Shown: piece by piece, positions 27,426 to 39,197 of the stretch
Layout of the letters: each line of letters opens with the position of its first letter
Numbering within the stretch: position 1 is the first letter of the stretch
Position numbers and translations under genes: made by a program
Assembly: GCF_000963255.1 (NCBI RefSeq)
Contig: NZ_JYOV01000002.1
Coordinates: 1-64,000, forward strand
DNA length: 64,000 nucleotides
DNA from: Streptococcus infantis
Lineage (GTDB): Bacteria > Bacillota > Bacilli > Lactobacillales > Streptococcaceae
Direction: 5' to 3'
Notes under the pieces: generated by a model
The model's database searches: none
Told to the model about the DNA's origin: nothing
The model's input: the letters and a program-made list of their open reading frames with translations, nothing else

Positions 27426-29048
27426 TTAGTCTTTCCAAAGTTCTTTGACTTTTGCTTGTACTTCAGCATTTTCTAAGAATTCATCATAAGTTTCATCGAT
27501 ACGGTCGATTACACCGTTTTTAGATAGGACAATAATGTGGTTGGCCAATGTTTGAATGAATTCATGGTCATGACTGGCGAAGATGATAGATTCTTTGAAG
27601 TTTTTCAATCCATCGTTCAAGCTTGAAATAGATTCCAAATCTAAGTGATTTGTAGGATCGTCAAGTACAAGAACATTTGATTTCAAAAGCATGAGTTTCG
27701 ATAGCATCACGCGCACCTTTTCTCCTCCTGACAAGACGTTTACAGGTTTGTTAACCTCATCTCCAGAGAAGAGCATACGACCAAGGAAACCACGCAAGAA
27801 GGTATTGTCATCTTCTTCTTTACTTGCAAATTGACGGAGCCAGTCAAGGATAGATTCACCCCCAGCAAAATCAGCTGAATTGTCTTTTGGCAAGTATGAG
27901 CGACTAGTTGTAACTCCCCACTTGACAGTTCCCTCATAGTCAATATCACCCATAATAGCACGAATCAATGCAGTTGTTTGAATGTCGTTTTGACCGATTA
28001 GAGCTGTCTTGTCACCTGGACGCAAGATAAAGCTGATGTTGTCAAGAATAGTTTCGCCATCAATCTTGACAGATAGATTTTCTACTGTCAAGAGATCGTT
28101 TCCGATTTCACGTTCAGCTTTAAAGTTGATAAATGGATATTTACGACTAGATGGCACAATTTCTTCAAGTTCAATCTTATCAAGCATTTTCTTACGTGAT
28201 GTTGCTTGTCTTGATTTAGAAGCATTAGCAGAGAAACGAGCAACGAATTCTTGGAGTTGCTTAATTTTTTCTTCTGCTTTTGCATTACGGTCTGCTAGCA
28301 ATTTAGCAGCAAGCTCAGAAGATTCTTTCCAGAAGTCGTAGTTTCCGACATAGAGTTTGATTTTTCCAAAATCAAGGTCGGCCATGTGAGTACATACTTT
28401 GTTCAAGAAGTGACGGTCATGGGATACGACAATAACGGTGTTATCAAAGTCAATCAAGAAATCTTCTAACCAAGTAATAGATTGGATATCAAGACCGTTG
28501 GTCGGCTCATCTAGAAGAAGTACATCTGGTTTACCAAATAGAGCTTTAGCAAGAAGTACTTTCACTTTGTCCCCATTTGCAAGTTCGCTCATATTTTGAT
28601 AATGAAGATCTTCAGGGATATTCAAGTTTTGCAAGAGTTGTGAAGCTTCACTCTCAGCTTCCCAACCACCTAGTTCAGCAAATTCTCCTTCAAGCTCAGC
28701 TGCACGAACTCCATCTTCATCAGTAAAGTCTGCTTTCATATAGATAGCATCTTTTTCTTTCATGATGTTGTATAGTTTTTCATTACCCATGATAACAACA
28801 TCAATAACACGTTCATCCTCATAGTCAAAGTGATTTTGACGAAGCACAGAAAGACGTTCATCAGGACCAAGAGAAACATGACCAGTTGTAGGTTCGATAT
28901 CACCAGCTAAGATTTTTAAAAATGTTGATTTACCTGCACCGTTAGCACCAATTAAACCATAGGTGTTTCCTTCTGTAAATTTGATGTTGACCTCATCAAA
29001 AAGTTTGCGATCACTAAAACGTAGTGAAACATCAGATACTGTTAGCAA
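27426..29048 (-). CDS. ABC-F ATPase (YkpA/YbiT-like)
   Basis: A 540-residue soluble protein with two ABC domains and no membrane part, the ABC-F architecture of ribosome-associated translation factors. The first domain has an intact Walker A GANGAGKST but DEPTNGLD instead of the usual DEPTNHLD. The second has a degenerate P-loop (GQNDIQTTAL, no Lys) and DDPTNHLD in place of DEPTNHLD, though its signature LSGGEKVR is kept. A degenerate second P-loop occurs in the YkpA/YbiT branch, so this looks like a subfamily trait. It should act at the ribosomal E site. Confidence 0.92.
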   Translation of the reverse strand: MLTVSDVSLRFSDRKLFDEVNIKFTEGNTYGLIGANGAGKSTFLKILAGDIEPTTGHVSLGPDERLSVLRQNHFDYEDERVIDVVIMGNEKLYNIMKEKDAIYMKADFTDEDGVRAAELEGEFAELGGWEAESEASQLLQNLNIPEDLHYQNMSELANGDKVKVLLAKALFGKPDVLLLDEPTNGLDIQSITWLEDFLIDFDNTVIVVSHDRHFLNKVCTHMADLDFGKIKLYVGNYDFWKESSELAAKLLADRNAKAEEKIKQLQEFVARFSANASKSRQATSRKKMLDKIELEEIVPSSRKYPFINFKAEREIGNDLLTVENLSVKIDGETILDNISFILRPGDKTALIGQNDIQTTALIRAIMGDIDYEGTVKWGVTTSRSYLPKDNSADFAGGESILDWLRQFASKEEDDNTFLRGFLGRMLFSGDEVNKPVNVLSGGEKVRVMLSKLMLLKSNVLVLDDPTNHLDLESISSLNDGLKNFKESIIFASHDHEFIQTLANHIIVLSKNGVIDRIDETYDEFLENAEVQAKVKELWKD

Positions 29049-29179
29049 TTTTTTTCTCCTATTATATGTAATACTCTAATTCTACTAGAAAATCAGCAAA
29101 TATTCAAATTTTTATCTGTCAATTATTTGTAAATAATATTTACAGAAAGTTTACAGTTAAGTAGTTGAAATCGTAATTA

Positions 29180-29212
29180 TTTGATAAAAAAATTATCTGT
29201 CTTTTTATCAAA
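29180..29212. promoter_or_regulatory. Inverted repeat just upstream of the trpS promoter
   Basis: TTTGATAAAAA (29180-29190) and TTTTTATCAAA (29202-29212) are perfect 11-base inverted repeats with an 11-base spacer. They end eight bases before the trpS -10 element and so cover the -35 region. No T-box leader is seen. It could be an operator or the remnant of a terminator. Confidence 0.5.
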
Positions 29213-29216
29213 AAAA

Positions 29217-29225
29217 TGCTATAAT
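29217..29225 (+). promoter_or_regulatory. trpS extended -10 promoter
   Basis: TGCTATAAT is a consensus extended -10 (TG-N-TATAAT), 29 bases upstream of the trpS ATG, which is preceded by AAAGGAG. Confidence 0.75.
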
Positions 29226-29253
29226 TGAAAGGACCATATCAAAGGAGAATAAG

Positions 29254-30279
29254 ATGAATAAACCCATTATTTTAACAGGAGATCGTCCAACGGGGAAATT
29301 ACATATTGGGCACTACGTTGGTAGCTTAAAAAATCGTGTGTTATTACAGGAAGAAGATAAATATGACATGTTTGTTTTTTTGGCTGACCAGCAAGCTTTA
29401 ACTGACCATGCAAAAGATCCACAAACTATTGTAGAGTCTATAGGGAATGTTGCCTTGGACTATCTTGCAGTGGGATTGGATCCTAATAAATCAACGATTT
29501 TCATTCAAAGCCAGATTCCAGAATTGGCAGAGTTGTCTATGTATTACATGAATCTAGTGTCTTTGGCTCGTCTGGAGCGTAATCCTACTGTAAAGACAGA
29601 AATTGCTCAGAAAGGATTTGGAGAAAGTATTCCAACTGGATTTTTAGTTTATCCAATTGCTCAAGCAGCAGATATCACAGCTTTTAAGGCTAACTTTGTT
29701 CCTGTAGGTACAGACCAAAAACCGATGATTGAACAAACGCGTGAGATTGTGCGTTCATTCAATCATGCCTATAATTGTGATGTTTTAGTAGAACCGGAAG
29801 GAATTTATCCTGAAAATGAAGGAGCAGGTCGCTTACCTGGTCTTGATGGAAATGCCAAAATGTCTAAATCGCTTAATAATGGTATCTACTTGTCAGATGA
29901 TGCAGATACTTTGCGTAAGAAAGTAATGAGTATGTATACAGATCCAGATCACATTCGTGTCGAGGATCCAGGTAAGATTGAAGGAAATATGGTCTTCCAT
30001 TACTTAGATGTTTTCGGACGTCCTGAAGATGCTCAAGAAATTGCTGACATGAAAGAGCATTATCAACGTGGAGGTTTAGGTGATGTCAAGACTAAACGGT
30101 ATCTACTGGAAATCCTAGAACGTGAACTTGGTCCAATCCGTGAACGTCGTCTAGAATATGCTAAAGATATGGGTGAAGTGTATAATATGCTTCAAAAAGG
30201 TAGTGAAAAAGCTCGAGAAGTTGCTGGTCAAACGCTTTCAGAAGTAAAAGCTGCAATGGGTCTAAATTACTTTCATTAA
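29254..30279 (+). CDS. trpS: Tryptophanyl-tRNA synthetase
   Basis: A 341-residue class I synthetase that charges tRNA-Trp. The HIGH-type motif appears as [10 protein letters not shown] and KMSKS as AKMSKSL. Length fits bacterial TrpS. It is transcribed alone, from an extended -10 promoter to the hairpin at 30300, and is followed by guaB as in pneumococcus. No T-box antiterminator is visible in the short leader. Confidence 0.97.
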   Translation: MNKPIILTGDRPTGKLHIGHYVGSLKNRVLLQEEDKYDMFVFLADQQALTDHAKDPQTIVESIGNVALDYLAVGLDPNKSTIFIQSQIPELAELSMYYMNLVSLARLERNPTVKTEIAQKGFGESIPTGFLVYPIAQAADITAFKANFVPVGTDQKPMIEQTREIVRSFNHAYNCDVLVEPEGIYPENEGAGRLPGLDGNAKMSKSLNNGIYLSDDADTLRKKVMSMYTDPDHIRVEDPGKIEGNMVFHYLDVFGRPEDAQEIADMKEHYQRGGLGDVKTKRYLLEILERELGPIRERRLEYAKDMGEVYNMLQKGSEKAREVAGQTLSEVKAAMGLNYFH

Positions 30280-30299
30280 TAGATAAAATATGAACTCTA

Positions 30300-30339
30300 A
30301 AACTATCTCTTCTTTAAAATTAAAGGGATAGTTTTTTTA
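30300..30339 (+). terminator. Terminator after trpS
   Basis: AACTATC and GATAGTT close an A/T-rich inner stem-loop and are followed by seven T. Confidence 0.75.
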
Positions 30340-30360
30340 CATTATCTATTATCAATATAA

Positions 30361-30388
30361 TTGACAAATTTTCATAGAATGGTATGAT
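30361..30388 (+). promoter_or_regulatory. guaB promoter
   Basis: A perfect TTGACA (30361-30366), 16 bases, then TATGAT (30383-30388). It lies 53 bases before the guaB ATG. Confidence 0.8.
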
Positions 30389-30390
30389 AG

Positions 30391-31920
<1,530 letters not shown>

Positions 31921-31921
31921 T

Positions 31922-31952
31922 AAAAAATCTCCTGTAAAACAGGAGATTTTTT
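31922..31952. terminator. Bidirectional terminator (guaB/recF)
   Basis: AAAAATCTCCTG pairs perfectly with CAGGAGATTTTT around a TAAAA loop, flanked by A and T runs, between the convergent guaB and recF genes. Confidence 0.9.
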
Positions 31953-31974
31953 GTTGTTTACGCCAATGTAAAAT

Positions 31975-33066
31975 TTAGTTTACAGATAATTGACCGTTCT
32001 TTACAGTAAATATACTGAGATTATCTGGTAAGTTTTGAAGATGCTCTAAACTAGTTGTTGTAATAAAGGTTTGAATATTTTGAGATATAGTTTCTAATAA
32101 TTTAAGTTGACGAGTATTGTCAAGTTCACTCATAACATCGTCAAGTAAAAGTATAGGCGATTCTTTTGTAATGCTCTCCATTAATTCGATTTCAGCTAGT
32201 TTAATAGAAAGAACAAGGCTACGATGTTGTCCTTGACTTCCAAAGCTTGCGTCCATTCCATTGATTAAGAAAATCATATCATCCCGATGAGGGCCAACTC
32301 CAGTATTCTTCTTAAATAAATCTCTTGATCTACTTTTTTGAAGTGCGGTATAGAAAGATTCTGCTAGTTTTCCCTTGTCAGTGAAGTTTACGGATGGTTG
32401 ATAACGAATTGACAATTCTTCTAATTGGTCCGAAATATCAAAGTGTTTTTTACGACCAAAAGATTCCATTTTTTTTATAAATTCTTCTCTGTGGACCATC
32501 ACCCGACAACCGTAGTCTACTAGCTGGTCATCTAGAACAGATAAAAATGTTTCGTCAATCTGATTCGCTGACTTTAAGTAGGTATTTCTTTGTTTGAGCA
32601 CATGATTGTAGCTTGACAAATCTGACAAGTATATGGGTTTGATTTGTCCTAGTTCCATATCTATAAACTTACGTCGGATAGCTGGTGCTCCTTTGACAAG
32701 TTGTAAATCTTCGGGTGCAAATAGAACAACATTCATGTGTCCAATATAGTCAGATAGCCGAGCTTGCTTTAAGTGATTGACTTTAGTAATCCGACCTTTT
32801 GGGGTTAAGTCAATCTCAAGTGGTACAGTAGCCGTTCTTTTTTGAAGAATTCCAGAAACTTGAAGTTGTTCTTCTTCAAATCGGATTAAATTCTTGTCTG
32901 TCTTTGTCCGATGACTTCTAGTTAAAGCTAAAAAGTAAATACTTTCCAGAAGATTAGTTTTGCCTTGAGCATTTCGACCCACAAATACATTTAATTTAGG
33001 ATTAAATTCAATTTCGGTGTCCTGATAGTTTCTAAATTGCTTGATGGATAAGTTTTTTAGCCACAT
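31975..33066 (-). CDS. recF: DNA recombination/repair protein RecF
   Basis: A 363-residue SMC-like ATPase that helps load RecA at gaps with RecO and RecR. Walker A is GRNAQGKTN near residue 35, the signature region is [17 protein letters not shown], and Walker B is [13 protein letters not shown]. As in other streptococci it is not in the dnaA-dnaN operon but with yaaA some 17 kb away, separated by two bases from it. Confidence 0.97.
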   Translation of the reverse strand: MWLKNLSIKQFRNYQDTEIEFNPKLNVFVGRNAQGKTNLLESIYFLALTRSHRTKTDKNLIRFEEEQLQVSGILQKRTATVPLEIDLTPKGRITKVNHLKQARLSDYIGHMNVVLFAPEDLQLVKGAPAIRRKFIDMELGQIKPIYLSDLSSYNHVLKQRNTYLKSANQIDETFLSVLDDQLVDYGCRVMVHREEFIKKMESFGRKKHFDISDQLEELSIRYQPSVNFTDKGKLAESFYTALQKSRSRDLFKKNTGVGPHRDDMIFLINGMDASFGSQGQHRSLVLSIKLAEIELMESITKESPILLLDDVMSELDNTRQLKLLETISQNIQTFITTTSLEHLQNLPDNLSIFTVKNGQLSVN

Positions 33067-33068
33067 AC

Positions 33069-33437
33069 TTATCTACCTGGGAAACGTGGTGCAGTTTTTG
33101 TTTTAGCTTTTTGGGTCTTTTTTGTTGGTTTTTTTTTGACCGTCTTATTCATTTCTTTGACAAGTTTAGCCACACGTTCTATCTCAAGTTTTTCTTGGAC
33201 ATATTCTTCCTGTTCTTCTAAGCTCGGTTGCGTCAGAATGATTTGGATTTTCATGTCAGGAATGTCTATAGAGTCTCCGATTCTTACTTTTTTTCCACGA
33301 CGATTTTCTAATTCACCATTAAAGTAGACATGATGCTCAGCTAAAAAGGATTTAATAGCTCCACCACTGTGTATAATACCAAGTTCTTTCAAGAGAGCTT
33401 GGAGAGTGATAAATTCTTCAAATAATTTGTATTCCAT
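33069..33437 (-). CDS. yaaA: S4-domain protein YaaA
   Basis: A 122-residue protein with an S4-type RNA-binding fold ([26 protein letters not shown]... [10 protein letters not shown]) and a long Lys-rich tail ([15 protein letters not shown]). In Bacillus yaaA sits between dnaN and recF, so the yaaA-recF pair has moved as a unit in streptococci. Its role is poorly known; RNA or ribosome binding is likely. It is translated just ahead of recF. Confidence 0.9.
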   Translation of the reverse strand: MEYKLFEEFITLQALLKELGIIHSGGAIKSFLAEHHVYFNGELENRRGKKVRIGDSIDIPDMKIQIILTQPSLEEQEEYVQEKLEIERVAKLVKEMNKTVKKKPTKKTQKAKTKTAPRFPGR

Positions 33438-33598
33438 AGTTCACCTCAATCTTTGGTATTATACCATATTTTACCTTGAAATGGCAGAGGTAAATTCGTT
33501 AGAAATGAAAGCGATTTTAATTCTAAAAGGGGTAAAGAGAACAAGAAAATTTTCTCTTTTCATGGTATAATAGAACTCTATGTAGAAGGAGGTAAGAG

Positions 33599-34849
33599 AT
33601 GGAGTTAGTACCTGGAATTGCAGTGCATTTTATCCAATCAAAAAAATTTAAAACCAATAAAATTACTGTGCGTTTCACAGCTCCATTGTCTTTGGATTCA
33701 ATTTCAAGTCGCATGTTAAGTGCCAGTATGCTTGAAACTGCCAACCAAAGTTATCCAACTGCTCAACTGTTTAGAAAATGTTTAGCAACCTTGTATGGAA
33801 CTGATTTGTCAGCGCACGCCTATCGAAGAGGACAAAGTCATCTTGTGGATTTGAATATTACCTATGTGCGTGATGAATTTTTAAGTAAGAAAAACGTATT
33901 AACTTCTCAAATTTTAGAATTACTGCATCAGGTTCTGTTTACACCATTGTCGGATGAGGATGGATTTGAGAAAAATGCTTTTGACATCGAGAAAAAACAG
34001 ATCTTATCAAGGCTGGAATCAGAATTAGAAGACCCATTCTTCTTTGCACATAAAGAGTTGGATCAATTGTTTTTCCAAGAAGAATCAATGCAGCTAGTTC
34101 CAAAAGATTTGATTTCTAGAATTTCAGAAGAGACTTCAAAAACATGTTTTTCAAGCTATCAAAAAATGCTAAAAGAAGACCAAATAGATATTTTCTTCTT
34201 AGGCGATTTTAATGAAATTGAAGTTTTAGAGTTTTTACATAAATTTCCTTTAACAGGTCGTAAATCAGTTGTAAACATTCAATATCAGCAAGCCTATTCT
34301 AATATTCTTAGAGAAGGTATTGTTAGAAAGAGATTAGGACAGTCTGTTTTAGAGATGGGCTACCATAGTTCAGTGGCATATGGTGATGAAGAACAGATGG
34401 CAGTGCTTCTTGTAAATGGTCTTTTAGGAGCCTTTCCTCATTCGAAACTATTTACCCAAGTGCGAGAAAAAGAGGGACTGGCCTATACGGTATCAAGTCA
34501 TTTGGATCTCTTTAGTGGATTTTTACGATTGTTTGCTGGAATTGATCGGCAAAATCGAAACAAAGTAAGAAAATTGATGAATCATCAGTTGCTTGACATA
34601 AAAAATGGCAAGTTTACAGATAAGGAGATTGATCAGACCAAACAAATGATTCGTCGATCAATACTACTTGCTCAGGATAATCAAGATTCTATCGTCGATA
34701 AATATTATTTGTCAACTTTTTTTGGTAAGTCGAATCTTGACACAAAAACTTTAATCGATAAGCTTGAACAAGTTGATAGAGAAGCAATTTGTGAAGCAGC
34801 AAACAGTTTTAAGTTGCAGGCTATTTATTTTATGGAAGGAGCAGAATGA
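33599..34849 (+). CDS. M16-family peptidase homologue (YmfF-like), no zinc motif
   Basis: A 416-residue member of the insulysin/M16 family, YmfF branch. The C-terminal half has the typical segment LFTQVREKEGLAYTVSSHLD, but the HxxEH zinc motif is absent, so it is probably the non-catalytic partner of the next gene. A promoter TATAAT and an AAGGAGGTAAG site precede the ATG. It overlaps the downstream M16 gene by four bases. Equivalent pairs lie near rodZ and pgsA in Bacillus (ymfF-ymfH). Confidence 0.88.
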   Translation: MELVPGIAVHFIQSKKFKTNKITVRFTAPLSLDSISSRMLSASMLETANQSYPTAQLFRKCLATLYGTDLSAHAYRRGQSHLVDLNITYVRDEFLSKKNVLTSQILELLHQVLFTPLSDEDGFEKNAFDIEKKQILSRLESELEDPFFFAHKELDQLFFQEESMQLVPKDLISRISEETSKTCFSSYQKMLKEDQIDIFFLGDFNEIEVLEFLHKFPLTGRKSVVNIQYQQAYSNILREGIVRKRLGQSVLEMGYHSSVAYGDEEQMAVLLVNGLLGAFPHSKLFTQVREKEGLAYTVSSHLDLFSGFLRLFAGIDRQNRNKVRKLMNHQLLDIKNGKFTDKEIDQTKQMIRRSILLAQDNQDSIVDKYYLSTFFGKSNLDTKTLIDKLEQVDREAICEAANSFKLQAIYFMEGAE

Positions 34850-36129
34850 CCAGACCTACTTTTCAAAAGAAATATTATCCTGCTGTAAAAGAAACTTTGT
34901 ATCAAACTAGCTTAGAAAATGGTTTGACAGTTACTTTACTACCTAAAAAGGACTTTAACGAGGTTTATGGCGTTGTAAGTGTCCAAGTTGGTTCTGTTGA
35001 CACAAGGTTTACAGTGGATGATAAGGACTTACAACAATATCCACAAGGAATCGCTCATTTCTTAGAACATAAGCTTTTTGAAAGAGAAGATTCTGGAGAT
35101 GTTATGGCAGCTTTTACAGAGTTGGGTGCTGAAAGTAATGCCTTTACGAGCTTTACTAACACTAGCTATCTTTTCTCGACTTCTGAAAATGTTCTAGAGT
35201 GTTTAGATTTACTAGACGAACTTGTCACTACTTTCAATATGACTGAAGAATCTGTGGAGCGCGAAAAGGATATCATTCAGCAGGAAAGAGAGATGTATCA
35301 GGATGATCCGGATTCATGTCTATTTTTCAAGACTTTGGCAAATCTCTATCCAGAAAGTCCTTTAGCTTCAGATATTGTTGGTAGTGAAAACTCTATTGAT
35401 GCTATTTGTTTGGAGGATTTAGAAGAGAACTTTAAAGAGTTTTACAGACCTGTCAATAGTAATATCTTTTTAGTGGGGAATTTTGATTTTGAACTGCTTG
35501 AAGATTATTTTGCTAAGAAATCTCATCCTCAAGAAAAAAAACATGAGTTTAAGAGAGAACAAATGCCTTTACATCCTGTAAAGACTACTGAAAGTTTACG
35601 GATGGAAGTAGCTTCTCCAAAATTAGCGATTGGTATTAGAGGAAATAAAGACATCGGAAATCGAGATCAGTATCGTTATCATCTTTTATTGAAATTGTTG
35701 TTTACAATGATGTTTGGTTGGACTTCACAAAGATTTCAAAAATTATATGAGACAGGTAAACTGGATGCTTCCCTGTCTTTAGAAATTGAAGTAGATCCTC
35801 GTTTCCATTTTGTGATATTAACAATGGATACAAAGGAACCTGTGGCACTTTCTCATCAATTTCGTAAAGCTATTCGCAATTTTGTTAAAGATGAGGATGT
35901 AACTGAGGATCACTTGGATATTGTAAAAACTGAGATGTATGGAGAATTTCTTCATAGTATGGATTCCCTTGAATACATTGCCACTCAGTATCATCCAACC
36001 GATACAGGTTCTACCCTGTTTGACCTTCCTAAACTTTTGCAGGAAATTACTTTAGAAGATGTTCTAGAGGCTGGACATGATTTGATAGATAATAGCGATA
36101 TGGTTGATTATACAATTTTCCCGATATAA
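34846..36129 (+). CDS. M16-family zinc peptidase (YmfH-like)
   Basis: A 427-residue M16 peptidase with the inverted zinc motif HFLEH (in GIAHFLEHKLFE) and a downstream Glu in the segment EREKDIIQQEREMYQDDP. It should form the catalytic half of a heterodimer with the YmfF-like protein encoded just upstream, with which it overlaps by an ATGA. The natural substrate is unknown; peptide processing is inferred. Confidence 0.9.
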   Translation: MTRPTFQKKYYPAVKETLYQTSLENGLTVTLLPKKDFNEVYGVVSVQVGSVDTRFTVDDKDLQQYPQGIAHFLEHKLFEREDSGDVMAAFTELGAESNAFTSFTNTSYLFSTSENVLECLDLLDELVTTFNMTEESVEREKDIIQQEREMYQDDPDSCLFFKTLANLYPESPLASDIVGSENSIDAICLEDLEENFKEFYRPVNSNIFLVGNFDFELLEDYFAKKSHPQEKKHEFKREQMPLHPVKTTESLRMEVASPKLAIGIRGNKDIGNRDQYRYHLLLKLLFTMMFGWTSQRFQKLYETGKLDASLSLEIEVDPRFHFVILTMDTKEPVALSHQFRKAIRNFVKDEDVTEDHLDIVKTEMYGEFLHSMDSLEYIATQYHPTDTGSTLFDLPKLLQEITLEDVLEAGHDLIDNSDMVDYTIFPI

Positions 36130-36166
36130 TCGCTAGAAAATACACTAGAAAGAAGGAATGTTAAGT

Positions 36167-36991
36167 ATGAGAAAAAAAACAATTGGTGAGGTCTTACGTC
36201 TTGCAAGAATTAACCAAGGACTGAGCTTAGAGGAATTGCACAGAAAGACAGATATTCAGCTGGATTTGTTGGAGGCAATGGAGTCAGATGATTTTGATAA
36301 ACTACCGAGTACTTTTTATGCTCGTTCATTTTTGAGAAAGTATGCTTGGGCTGTTGAATTAGATGAAAATATCGTTCTAGATGCCTATGATTCGGGAAGT
36401 ATGATTACTTATGAAGAAGTTGATGTAGATGAGATTGAACTTTCAGGACGTAGACGGTCTAATCGAAAGAAAAATTCATTTCTCCCGCTATTTTACTTTG
36501 TTCTTTTTTCTTTATCAATTTTAATTTTTGTAACCTACTATGTGTGGAATTATATTCAAACCCAACCAACTGCGTCTTCTGCGGCAACTTATAGTGTTGT
36601 GAGTTCAACAAGTAGCTCTAGTAGTGTAGCATCAAGTAGTAGTCAAGCTACTAGTTCATCAAGTTCGAGTGAGGCAACTACTTTGACTGTTTCAGGTCAG
36701 GGAGATACTTTGTCAGTGGAATATAAGACATCTAAAGATTCTGCGGATCTTCACTTATCTGTAACAGATACAACAAGCTGGATTAGTGTTTCGGATACTG
36801 ATTTAGCAGGAGGAGTGACTCTTGAACCTAATAATAAAACAGCCAAAACAACCATCTCTAAAGGATCTCCAGTAACCATAACATTGGGTGTTGTTAAAGG
36901 AGTATCGGTGAAAATTGATAATAAGGAAATTGACACTTCAAAATTAACTGGTCAAACTGGTTGGATTACTCTAACATTAAGTTCAAACTAA
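36167..36991 (+). CDS. rodZ: RodZ-like cell-shape protein
   Basis: A 274-residue bitopic protein. The N-terminal helix-turn-helix of the Cro/RodZ type (TIGEVLRLARINQGLSLEEL) is followed by a basic stretch (RRRSNRKKN), one membrane span (about 103-125) and a Ser/Thr-rich external linker. The C-terminal domain is DUF4115-like. I chose the ATG at 36167, nine bases after AAGGA, over the ATG at 36158, which touches the same site. It should act with MreC/MreD in peripheral wall growth. Confidence 0.9.
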   Translation: MRKKTIGEVLRLARINQGLSLEELHRKTDIQLDLLEAMESDDFDKLPSTFYARSFLRKYAWAVELDENIVLDAYDSGSMITYEEVDVDEIELSGRRRSNRKKNSFLPLFYFVLFSLSILIFVTYYVWNYIQTQPTASSAATYSVVSSTSSSSSVASSSSQATSSSSSSEATTLTVSGQGDTLSVEYKTSKDSADLHLSVTDTTSWISVSDTDLAGGVTLEPNNKTAKTTISKGSPVTITLGVVKGVSVKIDNKEIDTSKLTGQTGWITLTLSSN

Positions 36992-37003
36992 AGGAAGGAT
37001 AAC

Positions 37004-37543
37004 ATGAAAAAAGAGAATATTCCTAATATGCTTACGCTTGGTAGAATTTTATTTATTCCGATTTTTATTCTCCTTCTATCAGTTGGACCATCTCCTGTGT
37101 TACATAAAATAGCAGCAGTTATTTTTGCTATTGCCAGTATCACTGATTATCTAGATGGTTATTTAGCTAGAAAATGGCAAGTGGTTAGTAATTTCGGAAA
37201 GTTTGCGGATCCAATGGCTGATAAATTATTGGTCATGTCAGCCTTTATTATGTTGGTTGGTCTAAAGATGGCACCAGCTTGGGTGGTAGCAATAATTATC
37301 TGTCGTGAACTTGCAGTCACTGGTTTGCGCTTGCTCTTAGTTGAAACAGGAGGTACCGTTCTAGCTGCTGCTATGCCTGGAAAAATCAAGACATTTAGTC
37401 AGATGTTTGCGATTATATTCTTGCTACTTCACTGGACTGTTCTTGGTCAGATAACTCTTTATATTGCCTTGTTCTTCACAGTTTATTCTGGTTATGATTA
37501 TTTCAAGGGAAGCGCATATTTGTTTAAAGGAACCTTTCGTTAG
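37004..37543 (+). CDS. pgsA: CDP-diacylglycerol-glycerol-3-phosphate 3-phosphatidyltransferase
   Basis: A 179-residue membrane enzyme that makes phosphatidylglycerol phosphate, the precursor of the main anionic lipid. The CDP-alcohol phosphotransferase signature is visible as TDYLDGYLARKW followed by GKFADPMADK. About six hydrophobic segments. It is 12 bases after rodZ and two before ecfA1, the standard Firmicutes linkage. Confidence 0.96.
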   Translation: MKKENIPNMLTLGRILFIPIFILLLSVGPSPVLHKIAAVIFAIASITDYLDGYLARKWQVVSNFGKFADPMADKLLVMSAFIMLVGLKMAPAWVVAIIICRELAVTGLRLLLVETGGTVLAAAMPGKIKTFSQMFAIIFLLLHWTVLGQITLYIALFFTVYSGYDYFKGSAYLFKGTFR

Positions 37544-37545
37544 AT

Positions 37546-38373
37546 ATGGAATCGATTATTGAGATAAAAGACCTGTCTTTTCGATATCAGGCAGATCAAG
37601 AATATTATGATGTTCATAACCTTTCGTTTCACGTGAAACGTGGAGAATGGTTGTCAATCGTTGGTCATAATGGTAGTGGTAAATCAACGACAGTTCGCTT
37701 GATTGATGGTTTGCTCGAGGCTGAATCTGGAGAAATTTGGATAGACGGTGATTGCCTAACTCCAGAAAATGTCTGGGAAAAAAGACGTAAGATTGGTATG
37801 GTCTTTCAAAATCCTGATAACCAATTCGTAGGAGCAACTGTTGAAGACGACGTTGCTTTTGGACTGGAAAATCAAGGAATCCCACTTGAAGAGATGAAGA
37901 AACGCGTTTCTGAGGCTTTATCATTGGTTGGGATGGCTGAATTTGCTAAAAAGGAACCATCTCGTTTATCAGGAGGTCAGAAACAGAGAGTAGCTATTGC
38001 AGGAGTTGTAGCTCTGCGACCAGATATTTTAATCTTGGATGAGGCTACAAGTATGTTGGACCCAGAAGGACGACTAGAGTTGATTAAGATAGTCCAGAAG
38101 ATTCGCCAAGACCACCAGATGACAGTTATCTCTATTACGCATGATTTAGATGAGGTGGCCATGAGTGACCGTGTTTTAGTGATGAAAAAAGGAGAGGTCG
38201 AGTCAACAAGCACTCCTAGAGAATTATTTTCTAGGTCAGATTTAAATCAAATTGGCTTAGATCAACCCTTTGTCAACCAATTGAAAGAATCACTACGTAC
38301 TAGTGGTTTGAATTTGCCAGAGTTCTATCTTACAGAAGAGGAACTTGAGGAGGCTTTATGGGAATTATTCTAG
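37546..38373 (+). CDS. ecfA1: ECF transporter ATPase EcfA1
   Basis: A 275-residue ATPase of the energy-coupling module for vitamin uptake. Walker [12 protein letters not shown]-loop FQNPDNQF, signature LSGGQKQR and Walker B ILILDEAT are present. With EcfA2 and EcfT it powers various substrate-binding S components encoded elsewhere. Its 3' end overlaps ecfA2 by 16 bases. A perfect parS core lies inside the gene (37625-37640). Confidence 0.96.
   Translation: MESIIEIKDLSFRYQADQEYYDVHNLSFHVKRGEWLSIVGHNGSGKSTTVRLIDGLLEAESGEIWIDGDCLTPENVWEKRRKIGMVFQNPDNQFVGATVEDDVAFGLENQGIPLEEMKKRVSEALSLVGMAEFAKKEPSRLSGGQKQRVAIAGVVALRPDILILDEATSMLDPEGRLELIKIVQKIRQDHQMTVISITHDLDEVAMSDRVLVMKKGEVESTSTPRELFSRSDLNQIGLDQPFVNQLKESLRTSGLNLPEFYLTEEELEEALWELF
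37625..37640. other. parS centromere site
   Basis: CGTTTCACGTGAAACG is a perfect palindrome with the GTTTCACGTGAAAC core, about 21.9 kb from oriC inside ecfA1. The coding frame reads SFHVKRG here, which tolerates the site. Confidence 0.88.
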
Positions 38374-39197
38374 ACAATGTTAGTTATACGTATCAAGAAG
38401 GAACGCCGTTTGCCTCAGCTGCCTTGTCTGATGTCAGTTTGGCAATAGAGGATGGCTCTTATACTGCGATTATTGGGCATACAGGAAGCGGAAAGTCTAC
38501 AATCCTTCAACTTTTGAATGGTTTGCTAGTTCCTACAGAAGGAAGTGTTCGTGTCTTTGATACATTGATTACATCAACATCTGTCAATAAGCAAATTCGT
38601 CAAATTCGTAAACAAGTTGGATTGGTATTTCAGTTTGCAGAGAACCAAATTTTTGAGGAAACTGTCCTAAAAGATGTGGCTTTTGGCCCTCAAAATTTTG
38701 GAGTTTCTGTAGAAGAGGCAGAAGCTATCGCGCGTGAAAAACTAGCTTTAGTAGGAATCGATGAATCACTCTTTGAACGAAGTCCATTTGAACTCTCAGG
38801 TGGACAAATGAGGCGGGTTGCTATTGCTGGAATTTTGGCGATGGAGCCTAGCATTTTGGTCTTAGACGAACCAACAGCTGGTTTGGATCCAATTGGTCGA
38901 AAAGAGTTGATGACCTTGTTTAAAAAGCTTCATCAAGATGGCATAACAATTGTTTTAGTAACCCACCTTATGGATGATGTGGCCGAATTTGCTGACCAAG
39001 TTTATGTGATGGAAAAAGGGAAACTAGTTAAGGGTGGGAAGCCAAGTCTTGTCTTTCAAAATGTCGAATTTATGGAAAAAATCCAATTGGGTGTTCCTAA
39101 AATCACACGATTTGCTCAAAGGCTAGTTGACAGAGGAATTTCTTTCGAACAATTGCCGATAACGATAGAGGAGTTTAAGGAGTTTATCAATGGATAA
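38358..39197 (+). CDS. ecfA2: ECF transporter ATPase EcfA2
   Basis: A 279-residue second ATPase of the ECF module. Walker [10 protein letters not shown], the EcfA2-type Q-loop [10 protein letters not shown], signature LSGGQMRR and Walker B ILVLDEPT are all intact. It overlaps both neighbours, consistent with stoichiometric production with EcfA1 and EcfT. Confidence 0.96.
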   Translation: MGIILDNVSYTYQEGTPFASAALSDVSLAIEDGSYTAIIGHTGSGKSTILQLLNGLLVPTEGSVRVFDTLITSTSVNKQIRQIRKQVGLVFQFAENQIFEETVLKDVAFGPQNFGVSVEEAEAIAREKLALVGIDESLFERSPFELSGGQMRRVAIAGILAMEPSILVLDEPTAGLDPIGRKELMTLFKKLHQDGITIVLVTHLMDDVAEFADQVYVMEKGKLVKGGKPSLVFQNVEFMEKIQLGVPKITRFAQRLVDRGISFEQLPITIEEFKEFING

